From Alphaproteobacteria bacterium (GTDB lineage: Bacteria > Pseudomonadota > Alphaproteobacteria > Caulobacterales > Caulobacteraceae): DNA of 6,289 nt. The translations under genes were made by a program, and so were the position numbers. This document shows, in pieces, positions 1 to 5,865 of the stretch (positions are counted from its first letter, which is position 1; each line of letters begins with the position of its first letter). The notes beneath the pieces are model-generated. The model saw only the letters and a list, made by a program, of their open reading frames with translations, had not been told where the DNA came from and did no database searches. The stretch is from positions 1 through 6,289 of the forward strand of contig JAGWSE010000203.1 of the NCBI GenBank assembly GCA_028869395.1, read 5' to 3'.

Positions 1-237
1 CGCTGCCGGGGCCGCCGGAGCGCCCGTCGTCGGGGCCCCTGCGGCGCCTTGCGCCACCGCCGCGGCCGCGCCCTGCGGCTGGGTGGTCGTCGGCTGGTCC
101 GTGGTCGGCTGGCCGGTGGCGGCCTGGGCCTGGGCTTGGGTCTTGGCGGTCTGGGGCGTCTGGGCCCAGGCGGCGCTGCCGGCGGCGGCCATGAGGACGG
201 CGGCGGCGGCGGTGGTCAGCAGGCGATGCGGATTCAT
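1..237 (-). CDS. Secreted Ala/Gln/Thr/Pro-rich protein, N-terminal part (cut by window edge)
   Basis: This is the first 79 codons of a minus-strand gene that continues beyond position 1. The ATG is at 237-235, preceded by a strong Shine-Dalgarno GAGGAG four bases upstream (minus strand, about 249-242), which fixes the start. Residues 1-25 form a textbook Sec signal peptide: a basic start (MNPHRLL), an Ala/Val/Leu core and a cleavage site after A-W-A (residue 25). The mature part begins QTPQ and is low-complexity: alternating Gln/Ala (residues 33-39), a duplicated Gln-Pro-Thr-Thr stretch (about 43-54), then Ala/Gly/Pro-rich sequence. This looks like a disordered linker following export to the periplasm or cell surface, with any folded domain lying outside the window. 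The gene is divergent from glnK. Function is unknown; an outer-membrane or envelope protein is possible, but nothing visible decides it. Confidence 0.8.
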   Translation of the reverse strand, partial: MNPHRLLTTAAAAVLMAAAGSAAWAQTPQTAKTQAQAQAATGQPTTDQPTTTQPQGAAAAVAQGAAGAPTTGAPAAPAA

Positions 238-266
238 TCGGCTCCTCAAAGGAAAGTCGGCGTGCC

Positions 267-281
267 CCAACGCCCGTGCCC
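267..281 (-). promoter_or_regulatory. Possible sigma-54 (RpoN) promoter for the secreted-protein gene
   Basis: Read on the minus strand, 281 to 267 is GGGCACGGGCGTTGG. Against the sigma-54 consensus TGGCACG-N4-TTGC it matches 9 of 11 fixed bases, including the -24 GG, the CACG and the TT at the correct spacing. The mismatches are the first T and the last C of the -12 GC, which is normally the most conserved part. Transcription would start about 12 bases further on, near 255, just upstream of the Shine-Dalgarno of the gene starting at 237. The neighbouring glnK-amtB pair is commonly under nitrogen (NtrC/RpoN) control, which makes the match more plausible. It remains a weak call because of the missing -12 C and the high GC content. 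Confidence 0.22.
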
Positions 282-404
282 AGCTAACGGGGGTACGGCC
301 GATGTACGCGCGGTGAACGCCGCAGTTTCCAACTTCACCGGTTCGTGAATCAACCCCTCCCGATCGGGGCCGGCGCCCATAATTGCGGCGCCGGGCGCCC
401 GCGC

Positions 405-421
405 CGCCCAATGCTTGGGCG
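405..421. repeat. Perfect inverted repeat (7-bp arms, 3-base centre) upstream of glnK
   Basis: The sequence CGCCCAATGCTTGGGCG is a perfect dyad with arms CGCCCAA and TTGGGCG around TGC. It has GC-N11-GC geometry, as NtrC-type sites do (TGCAC-type half-sites), but the half-site sequence is not the NtrC consensus. It lies about 160 bases before the glnK start and directly follows another GC-rich inverted repeat (385-391 with 401-407). It could be an operator for a dimeric regulator of the glnK-amtB operon, or a leader RNA hairpin if transcription starts upstream. The sequence shows the symmetry; a regulatory role is inferred. Confidence 0.35.
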
Positions 422-580
422 CAATCCTGCTTCTTTCGTCGTCGGCGGTCGGGCGGCGGGGTCGCGCCGCATCGCGCCGCTAGCGTCCTGAACGTCGTCG
501 CGAGGGGGACCCGGTCGGCGGCTCAGGACTGGACATCGAGCAGTCGGCCCTTCGCACGGGGGGCCCGCGGGAGCGAACGG

Positions 581-919
581 ATGAAACTGATCAAGGCGAT
601 CGTGAAGCCTTTCAAGCTGGACGACGTGCGCGAAGCGCTCGTCGGCGCCGGCGTGGAGGGGCTGACGGTCTCGGAAGTGAAGGGGTACGGCCGCCAGAGG
701 GGCCAGACCGAGATCTACCGAGGAGCGGAGTACCAGGTGAACTTCCTGCCCAAGGTTCAACTCGAGGCGGTGGTCGAGGACTCCGCCGTGGGCAAGGCGG
801 TGGAGGCGATCAAGGCCGCCGCCGCAACAGGCAAGATCGGCGACGGCAAGATCTTCGTCCTTAACGTCGAGGAAGCCGTCCGAATCCGCACCGGCGAAAC
901 CGGCCAGGCGGCGCTGTGA
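581..919 (+). CDS. glnK: PII nitrogen signal protein, GlnK type
   Basis: This 112-residue protein has the normal PII length. It is a trimeric cytoplasmic sensor of 2-oxoglutarate, ATP/ADP and, through uridylylation by GlnD, glutamine; it regulates AmtB and other nitrogen targets. The T-loop (about 37-55) contains Y-R-G-A-E-Y with the uridylylation site Tyr51 at the canonical position. The B-loop TGKIGDGK is at 83-90 and the C-loop R-I-R-T-G at 101-105, both nucleotide-binding. Leu3 and Asn54 (E-Y-x-V-N-F-L-P-K) favour GlnK over GlnB, and the amtB gene 26 bases downstream supports this. The start at 581 is fixed by alignment to the family (MKLIKAIVKPFKLDD) and a GGGAG site seven bases upstream; the open frame extends further upstream but without PII-like sequence. 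It probably forms an operon with amtB. No defect is visible. Confidence 0.96.
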   Translation: MKLIKAIVKPFKLDDVREALVGAGVEGLTVSEVKGYGRQRGQTEIYRGAEYQVNFLPKVQLEAVVEDSAVGKAVEAIKAAAATGKIGDGKIFVLNVEEAVRIRTGETGQAAL

Positions 920-945
920 CCGGACTGGGACAAGGGGAAATTCCA

Positions 946-2274
946 ATGACCTTCTCGAAGCTGAAGCGGCTCGGCGTGCTTGCAGGCGCCGCCGCGCTCA
1001 TCGCCGGTCCGGCGCTCGCCCAGACGGCGGCGCCCGCCGCGCCCAAGATCGACACCGGCGACACCGCCTGGATGCTCACCTCCTCCGTGCTGGTCCTGAT
1101 GATGACCATCCCGGGGCTGGCGCTGTTCTACGCGGGCATGGTGCGCAAGAAGAACATCCTGGCCACCCTCGCCCAGAGCTTCTCGGCCACGGCCCTGATC
1201 ACCGTGCTCTGGATGGTGATCGGCTATTCGATCGCCTTCACCGACGGCGGCGCGGGCAACGCCTGGATCGGGGGGGTGAAGTACCTGCTGCTCGGGCCGA
1301 TGGGGCTCAACGCGACCAGCTCGCTCGCGCCCACAATCCCCGAGAGCGTCTACATGTTCTTCCAGATGACGTTCGCCATCATCACCCCGGCGCTGATCGC
1401 CGGCGCGCTGGCCGACCGCATGAAGTTCTCGGCCTTCCTGGCCTTCATGGGCGCGTGGTTGCTGCTGGTCTATTGCCCGATCGCCCACTGGGTGTGGGGC
1501 GGCGGCTGGCTCGGCAAGGCGGGCGCGCTGGACTTCGCGGGCGGCACGGTCGTGCACCTCAACGCCGGCACCGCCGGCCTCGTGGCGGCGCTCATGCTCG
1601 GCAAGCGCAAGGGCTTCGGCACGGAGAACATGGCGCCGCACAACCTCGCCTACTCGGTGATCGGCGCGAGCCTGCTCTGGGTCGGCTGGTTCGGCTTCAA
1701 CGCCGGCTCGGCGGTGACGTCGAACGTGCAGGCCGGCATGGCCGCCGTGGCCACCCAGATCGCCACCGCCGGAGCCTCGCTCGCCTGGATGGTCGCCGAA
1801 TGGGTCGTCCACAAGAAGCCCTCGGTGCTGGGCATGATCTCGGGCGCCGTGGCGGGTCTCGTGGCGATCACGCCGGCCTCCGGGTTCGTGAACCCGGGTG
1901 ACGCGCTCCTGATCGGCATCGCAGCCGGCTTCGTCTGCTACTTCTCGGCCGTCCACATGAAGAAGATGATCGGCTACGACGACGCGCTGGACGCGTGGGG
2001 CGTGCACGGTGTCGGCGGCGCGCTGGGCGCCATCCTCACCGGCGTCTTCGCCTCGAACGCCATCAACGCCGCCTCGAAGGGTTGGCTGCACGACGGCAAC
2101 GTGGGCCAGATGATGCTGCAGTTCGAGGACGTCGCCGCGACCTTCGTCTACTGCGCCGTGGTCACCTTCATCATCCTTACCGTGATCAAGTACACGATCG
2201 GTCTTCGGGTCTCCGAGGAAGTGGAGGTCGAAGGTCTCGACCTCAACCTGCACGGCGAAGTCGTCCAGGCCTGA
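946..2274 (+). CDS. amtB: Ammonium channel AmtB
   Basis: This 442-residue inner-membrane channel of the Amt/Mep/Rh family conducts ammonium and is blocked by deuridylylated GlnK. Residues 1-25 are a signal peptide ending A-L-A, as in many proteobacterial AmtB proteins, so the mature protein should have eleven membrane helices. With a constant offset of 36 from mature E. coli numbering, every key residue is present: the phenylalanine gate Phe143 and Phe251, Trp184 and Ser255 of the outer binding site, Asp196 in the D-F-A-G-G-T-V-V-H signature, and the twin pore histidines His204 and His354. The C-terminal tail (G-L-R-V-S-E-E to H-G-E) is the conserved segment involved in GlnK control. The start at 946 has AAGGGGA eight bases upstream; a GTG at 916 overlapping the glnK stop is in frame but would add ten residues before the signal peptide. 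A terminator follows. Confidence 0.97.
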   Translation: MTFSKLKRLGVLAGAAALIAGPALAQTAAPAAPKIDTGDTAWMLTSSVLVLMMTIPGLALFYAGMVRKKNILATLAQSFSATALITVLWMVIGYSIAFTDGGAGNAWIGGVKYLLLGPMGLNATSSLAPTIPESVYMFFQMTFAIITPALIAGALADRMKFSAFLAFMGAWLLLVYCPIAHWVWGGGWLGKAGALDFAGGTVVHLNAGTAGLVAALMLGKRKGFGTENMAPHNLAYSVIGASLLWVGWFGFNAGSAVTSNVQAGMAAVATQIATAGASLAWMVAEWVVHKKPSVLGMISGAVAGLVAITPASGFVNPGDALLIGIAAGFVCYFSAVHMKKMIGYDDALDAWGVHGVGGALGAILTGVFASNAINAASKGWLHDGNVGQMMLQFEDVAATFVYCAVVTFIILTVIKYTIGLRVSEEVEVEGLDLNLHGEVVQA

Positions 2275-2299
2275 TTTCACCCCGTCTGGAGAGTTGCGG

Positions 2300-2326
2300 A
2301 CGGGGGCCTTCCGGGGCCCCCGTTTC
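2300..2326 (+). terminator. Intrinsic terminator after amtB
   Basis: A perfect 9-bp stem, ACGGGGGCC (2300-2308) paired with GGCCCCCGT (2315-2323), encloses a six-base loop and is followed by TTTC. It sits 26 bases after the amtB stop codon. The U tract is short, as is common in GC-rich genomes. No T-run follows on the minus strand, so it probably serves glnK-amtB only, although the hairpin also lies just beyond the stop of the convergent gene at 2335 and could mark that transcript's end. Confidence 0.82.
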
Positions 2327-2334
2327 GCCTTCAC

Positions 2335-2613
2335 CTAGATCGAACGGGCAGGCTCCAGCCGTTCCTGGCCGGCGAACAGCCGGTCGATCCGCTGGCGGAT
2401 GGTCCGCTCGTACTCCTCCCGTCCCACGGTGGGGCCGCCGAGGGTGATCTCCTTGATGATCGCCTCCTTGATGCGGCCGACCGCCGCCTCCTCCAGCACG
2501 CCGGCCCTGGCCAGCTCCCCCACGAGCTTCAGCAGGCCCACGGCCGTGACAGTCGCCCGCAGCCCGACCATCCGCAGGCTGTCGTGCAGCTGCTTTTCTT
2601 CTCTTTCTTCCAT
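2335..2613 (-). CDS. Uncharacterised 92-residue protein
   Basis: I do not recognise this protein. The start at 2613 is chosen because a strong Shine-Dalgarno GGGAGGA lies about four bases upstream; the frame stays open to 2826, but the extra sequence would cross the divergent promoter region and overlap the ABC ATPase gene, and looks non-coding. The product begins with a highly charged segment (MEEREEKQLHD) and is probably mostly helical: an amphipathic or moderately hydrophobic stretch at about 13-40 with no clear membrane segment, a second helix (41-57), a short turn I-T-L-G-G-P-T-V (56-63), then a charged helix E-E-Y-E-R-T-I-R-Q-R-I-D-R-L-F (66-80). There is no signal peptide, Cys cluster or known nucleotide-binding motif, so a small cytoplasmic protein is likely. 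It is convergent with amtB and divergent from the exporter operon, sharing the region with the FNR-type box. Confidence 0.75.
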   Translation of the reverse strand: MEEREEKQLHDSLRMVGLRATVTAVGLLKLVGELARAGVLEEAAVGRIKEAIIKEITLGGPTVGREEYERTIRQRIDRLFAGQERLEPARSI

Positions 2614-2764
2614 GGCTTCCTCCCAGAGCCTTTGCGCGATACTGCGGCCAAGTCGCGAGGTTTGGAAAGCGCCCACATCGGCTGCTTGATGCGCATCAAG
2701 GCCCGCTCCCGACCGCGGGCCGATCCTTCGCCGCGTCAGAGAAGCAACCCGCCAGGGCTCGGCC
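2614..2764. promoter_or_regulatory. Divergent promoter region of the 92-residue gene and the ABC operon
   Basis: This 151-bp gap must hold the promoters of both flanking units, which point away from each other. Its main landmark is the FNR/FixK-type palindrome near its middle. No convincing sigma-70 -35/-10 pair stands out on either strand, which fits promoters that depend on an activator. If the palindrome acted at the class II position (-41.5) on the plus strand, transcription would start near 2734 with GATCCT (2722-2727) as a poor -10 hexamer; on the minus strand it would start near 2651. These positions are arithmetic from the family's usual geometry, not observed starts. Confidence 0.6.
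2685..2700. promoter_or_regulatory. FNR/FixK/Anr-type binding site (perfect palindrome)
   Basis: CTTGATGCGCATCAAG is a perfect 16-bp palindrome containing TTGAT-GCGC-ATCAA, an exact match to the TTGAT-N4-ATCAA consensus bound by oxygen- or NO-responsive CRP/FNR-family regulators such as FNR, FixK and Anr. Its centre is about 72 bases upstream of the ABC ATPase start and about 79 bases upstream of the 92-residue gene's start, so it can serve either direction. The sequence match is direct; that a FixK/FNR protein acts here in low oxygen is an inference from the family consensus. The regulator itself is not in the window. Confidence 0.72.
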
Positions 2765-3496
2765 ATGTCGGTACTATCGCCCGCGGCGGCTGTCTCGCCC
2801 GCCTTCGACATCCGCGCCCTCACCAAGGTCTATCAGACCGATGGCGGCGCGGTGCATGCGCTGCGCGGCGTCGACCTGCAGATCCTCGAGGGCGAGACCC
2901 TGGTGCTCCTCGGCCCTTCCGGGTCCGGCAAGTCCACCTTGCTCAACATTCTGGGCGGCCTCGATCGGGGAACTTCCGGCTCGGCGCGGTTCCACGAATT
3001 CGAACTCACCGCCGCCAGCGACCGCCAGCTCACTGAATACCGCCGCGCCTCCGTGGGCTTCATCTTCCAGTTCTTCAACCTCGTCCCCAGCCTCACCGCG
3101 CGGGAGAATGTGGCCCTGATCACCGAGGTGGCGCACGATCCGATGTCGCCGGAGGAGGCCCTGGCGCAGGTGGGGCTCGCCGCGCGCATGGACCACTTCC
3201 CTGCCCAGCTCTCGGGCGGAGAGCAGCAGCGCGTCGCCGTCGCCCGCGCCATAGCCAAGCGCCCGGAGTTGCTGTTCTGCGACGAGCCGACCGGATCGCT
3301 CGACAGCGAGAGCGGCGTCCAGGTGCTCCAGGCCATCACCGAGGTGACCCGCGCCGCGGGCGCCACGACCATGATCGTCTCCCACAACAGCTCCATCGGC
3401 GAGATCGCCGACCGTGTCGTCCGCTTCCGCGACGGCCGGATCGCGGGCGTCGCGCGCAATCCTCGAAAGCGCGCGCCCTCGGAGCTCAGCTGGTGA
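2765..3496 (+). CDS. ABC exporter ATPase (MacB/LolD type)
   Basis: This 243-residue protein is a single nucleotide-binding domain that powers the FtsX-like permease encoded next. All motifs are intact: Walker A GPSGSGKST (50-58), Q-loop Gln102 in F-I-F-Q-F-F-N-L, the signature LSGGEQQR (149-156), Walker B ending in Asp173 and the catalytic Glu174 (L-L-F-C-D-E-P-T-G), the D-loop S-L-D (178-180) and the H-loop His207. The S-L-T-A-R-E-N-V segment after the Q-loop and the overall length are typical of the MacB/LolD/FtsE group. The start at 2765 has a modest AGGG seven bases upstream; about 13 residues precede the first conserved strand. The stop overlaps the permease start by four bases (GTGA), indicating translational coupling. 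As the first gene after the FNR-type box, it should carry the operon promoter. The substrate is unknown. Confidence 0.93.
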   Translation: MSVLSPAAAVSPAFDIRALTKVYQTDGGAVHALRGVDLQILEGETLVLLGPSGSGKSTLLNILGGLDRGTSGSARFHEFELTAASDRQLTEYRRASVGFIFQFFNLVPSLTARENVALITEVAHDPMSPEEALAQVGLAARMDHFPAQLSGGEQQRVAVARAIAKRPELLFCDEPTGSLDSESGVQVLQAITEVTRAAGATTMIVSHNSSIGEIADRVVRFRDGRIAGVARNPRKRAPSELSW

Positions 3497-5862
3497 GACC
3501 CTCGCCGCTCGATCGCAAGGTGCTCCGCGACCTGTGGCGGATGAAGTGGCAGGCGCTGGCCATCGCGCTGCTGATCGCCTGCGGAGTGTCGGTGGCGACC
3601 ATGTCGTTCTCGGCCCAGCGGGCGCTTGCGGGAGCCCAGGCCCGCTTCTACGCCGAGACCCGCTTCGCCGACGCCTTCGCCGCCCTCACCCGGGCGCCGC
3701 TTTCCATCGCCCGCGAGCTCGCCGCGATCGACGGCGTCACGGCCGTCGACGTGCGCATTTCGGAGAGTGGCCTAATGGATGTGCCTGGCCTGGTCCGGCC
3801 CGCCACGGTGCGCCTGATCTCGCTGCCGGACGACCCGTCCCGCGCGCTGGACCGCGTGCGGCTCGCCGCCGGCCGGATGCCGGATCCGGGACGCACCGAC
3901 GAAGTCGTGGGGTTGCAGAGCTTCCTTGACGCCGCCCAAGTTCGGCTGGGCGAAAAGCTGACGGCCGTGATTCGCGGCCGAGCCGCGACCTTCATCGTCG
4001 TGGGCGCGGCGCTCTCGCCCGAGTTCGTTTACGTGCCCGCTCCGGAATCGCTGATGCCCGACGACGCGCACCAGGCGGTGCTTTGGGCGCCGCGGCCGGC
4101 CGTGGAGCGCGCGGCGGGGATGACTGGCGCCTTCGACACCGCTGCCGTGCGAATTGCGCCCGGCGCCTCACCGAAGGCGGTGCTGCAGGCCCTGGACCGC
4201 ATCCTCGCCCCCTACGGGGGACGGGCCGCGTACCTGCGGTCGGACCAGCCTTCGCACCGCTTTCTCGACGCCGAGCTCAAGGAGCTTTCCACCTCGGCTT
4301 CCATCCTGCCGCCCGTCTTCCTGCTCGTGGCGGCCGCGCTGGTCCACATGGTCGTGAGCCGGCTGGTCGAGACCGAGCGCGAGCAGATCGGCCTTCTCAA
4401 GGCCTTCGGCTACTCGGACGCCGCGGCGGCGAGCCCCTACCTGCGTTTCGCCCTCGTGGTCGGCCTCACCGGCGCGGTCGGCGGCGGGCTGGCTGGCGCG
4501 AGCCTCGGGGCCGCGATCGTCGATCTCTATCGCCAGTACTTTCGTTTCCCTATGCTCGAGGTTCGCTTCCACTGGAGCGCGTTCGCCGCCGCGTCCGCCA
4601 TAGCCGTCGCCGCCGCCGTCGCAGGCTCGCTGCTGGCCGTTCGCAGGGCCGTCGCGCTCTCCCCGGCCGTTGCTATGCAGCCGCCCCGCCCCGCGGCCTA
4701 CTGCGAAGGGCTGCTCGACCGGATGGTGCGCGGCGGCGGCGTCGACCAGGCCACCCGAATGATCGTGCGCCAGCTCGAGCGCTATCCCATCCGCGCCCTG
4801 CTCGCCGCCGCAGGCCTCGCCGCCAGCCTCGCCCTGCTGATCGGGACACAATTCCTGTTCGACAGCATCGAGGCGATCATCGACCAGTCCTATTATCGCA
4901 GCCAGCGCTGGACCGAGGCGGTCGCACTGCAGGATCCCCGCGACATCGCCGCCGTCACCGATCTCGCCCGCCTGCCCGGCGTGATCGCAGCCGAGCCCAC
5001 CCGCATCGTCAGCGCCCGCTTCGTGAACGGGGCGCACGAGGAGCGGACACGGATCGTGGGGCTCGCCCCGGCGGCCGTCCTCGACCGCCCGCTCGACGCC
5101 AGCGACCGACCGATCCCGTTCGAGGGCGACGGCATCGTCCTAAGCGAGGCGCTCGCCGGGCGGCTCGGCGTCCGTGCGGGCGACTCCGTCTTTGTGGAGA
5201 TCAGCGATGGGCGCGGCCCTGACGCCCTCGCCCACGTCACTGCGCTTGCCCGGGACTATTCCGGCTTCTCCGCCTACATGGAGCGGCGCGCGCTGAACCG
5301 CTTGATGGGCGAAGGCGACCTCGTCAACGGAGCCCAGCTGCTCGTGCGGCCAGATCGCCGCGCGGCCTTCTACCGAGCCGTGGAACGCACGCCCCAGATC
5401 GCAGGCGCCTCGTCGCGCGACGAGACGGTGGCCGCCTGGCGGCAGGCAATGACGGAGGCCTTCCGCGTAACCATCACCTTCTACGTGGGCTTCGCCGGCG
5501 CCATCGCGTTCGGAGTGGCCTACAACGTCACCCGCATCTCGCTCTCGGAACGTTCGCGAGACCTCGCCACCTTGCATGTGCTGGGCTTCGGGCACTGGGC
5601 CTGCGCCTACATCCTGGCCGGTGAGCTCGTTCTGCTGGCGATCGCCGCCGCTCCCCTGGGCGTGGTGGGCGGCCAGCTGCTCGCGCAGGGTCTGGTCGCA
5701 GCCTACTCCCGCGACGAGCTGAGGCTTCCGGCCGAGATCAGCCTGAGAAGCTATGGCGTCGCGCTGGGGGCCTATCTCGCCGCCGTCGGATTAGGCGGCG
5801 TGCTGGTCGTCCGACGCGTGTGGGGTCTCGACCTCGTCGCTGTCCTGAAGACCCGGGAGTAG
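3493..5862 (+). CDS. ABC exporter permease with two FtsX-like units
   Basis: This 789-residue inner-membrane protein is the permease for the upstream ATPase. It shows an internal duplication: each half has one membrane helix, a large periplasmic domain, then three helices. Helices lie near 20-42, 271-291, 319-345 and 362-383 in the first half, and 435-457, 659-679, 703-727 and 756-774 in the second; the periplasmic domains are about 43-270 and 458-656. After the second helix of each half comes the FtsX-family cytoplasmic segment that contacts the ATPase: E-R-E-Q-I-G-L-L-K-A-F-G-Y and R-S-R-D-L-A-T-L-H-V-L-G-F. This layout is that of large FtsX-domain permeases, which usually work mechanically, or as exporters with an HlyD-type partner, rather than as simple channels. 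The GTG start at 3493 overlaps the ATPase stop. No conserved motif indicates the substrate. Confidence 0.9.
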   Translation: MRPSPLDRKVLRDLWRMKWQALAIALLIACGVSVATMSFSAQRALAGAQARFYAETRFADAFAALTRAPLSIARELAAIDGVTAVDVRISESGLMDVPGLVRPATVRLISLPDDPSRALDRVRLAAGRMPDPGRTDEVVGLQSFLDAAQVRLGEKLTAVIRGRAATFIVVGAALSPEFVYVPAPESLMPDDAHQAVLWAPRPAVERAAGMTGAFDTAAVRIAPGASPKAVLQALDRILAPYGGRAAYLRSDQPSHRFLDAELKELSTSASILPPVFLLVAAALVHMVVSRLVETEREQIGLLKAFGYSDAAAASPYLRFALVVGLTGAVGGGLAGASLGAAIVDLYRQYFRFPMLEVRFHWSAFAAASAIAVAAAVAGSLLAVRRAVALSPAVAMQPPRPAAYCEGLLDRMVRGGGVDQATRMIVRQLERYPIRALLAAAGLAASLALLIGTQFLFDSIEAIIDQSYYRSQRWTEAVALQDPRDIAAVTDLARLPGVIAAEPTRIVSARFVNGAHEERTRIVGLAPAAVLDRPLDASDRPIPFEGDGIVLSEALAGRLGVRAGDSVFVEISDGRGPDALAHVTALARDYSGFSAYMERRALNRLMGEGDLVNGAQLLVRPDRRAAFYRAVERTPQIAGASSRDETVAAWRQAMTEAFRVTITFYVGFAGAIAFGVAYNVTRISLSERSRDLATLHVLGFGHWACAYILAGELVLLAIAAAPLGVVGGQLLAQGLVAAYSRDELRLPAEISLRSYGVALGAYLAAVGLGGVLVVRRVWGLDLVAVLKTRE

Positions 5863-5865
5863 GCC

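Larger units (their letters stand above)
238..580. other. Divergent intergenic region between the secreted-protein gene and glnK
   Basis: This 343-bp stretch has no convincing gene; the open frame running through it into glnK lacks the features of coding sequence upstream of 581. It holds the Shine-Dalgarno sites of both flanking genes, a direct repeat CGTGCCC (261-267 and 275-281) that forms part of a sigma-54-like element on the minus strand, an inverted repeat GCGGCGC/GCGCCGC (385-391 and 401-407), and a perfect dyad at 405-421. A CATAAT at 378-383 resembles a -10 hexamer but has no -35 partner at the usual distance. A GANTC site (the CcrM methylation target in many Alphaproteobacteria) lies at 347-351, and another lies just inside the secreted-protein gene at 231-235. 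The glnK leader is therefore probably long, with control sequences in the 380-540 range. Confidence 0.6.

Noticed and set aside
416..430. GG-N10-GC spacing resembling a sigma-54 promoter toward glnK
   Set aside because: Only TGG and TGC match; the CAC core is absent and the element sits inside the 405-421 dyad. GG-N10-GC is expected often by chance at this GC content.
383..580. N-terminal extension of glnK from an upstream ATG
   Set aside because: The extra 66 residues have no PII similarity and are Arg/Pro/Ala-rich, and the canonical PII start at 581 has its own ribosome binding site.
916..945. GTG start for amtB overlapping the glnK stop
   Set aside because: It would place ten non-conserved residues before a complete signal peptide, while ATG at 946 has AAGGGGA at good spacing. 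A GTGA overlap is possible but less likely.
757..2334. Long minus-strand open frame (525 codons) opposite glnK and amtB
   Set aside because: It is the antisense of two clearly identified genes. In very GC-rich DNA, antisense frames stay open by chance; its product is rich in His, Arg, Asp and Gly without any domain, and it would cover the amtB terminator.
2614..2826. Longer N-terminus for the 92-residue protein
   Set aside because: It would run through the FNR-type palindrome and into the ABC ATPase gene, whereas the start at 2613 has a strong Shine-Dalgarno sequence.
4083..5222. Long plus-strand frame of 379 codons inside the permease gene
   Set aside because: It is a shifted-frame shadow of the permease, dominated by Arg/Gly/Pro/Ala, with no domain and no ribosome binding site.
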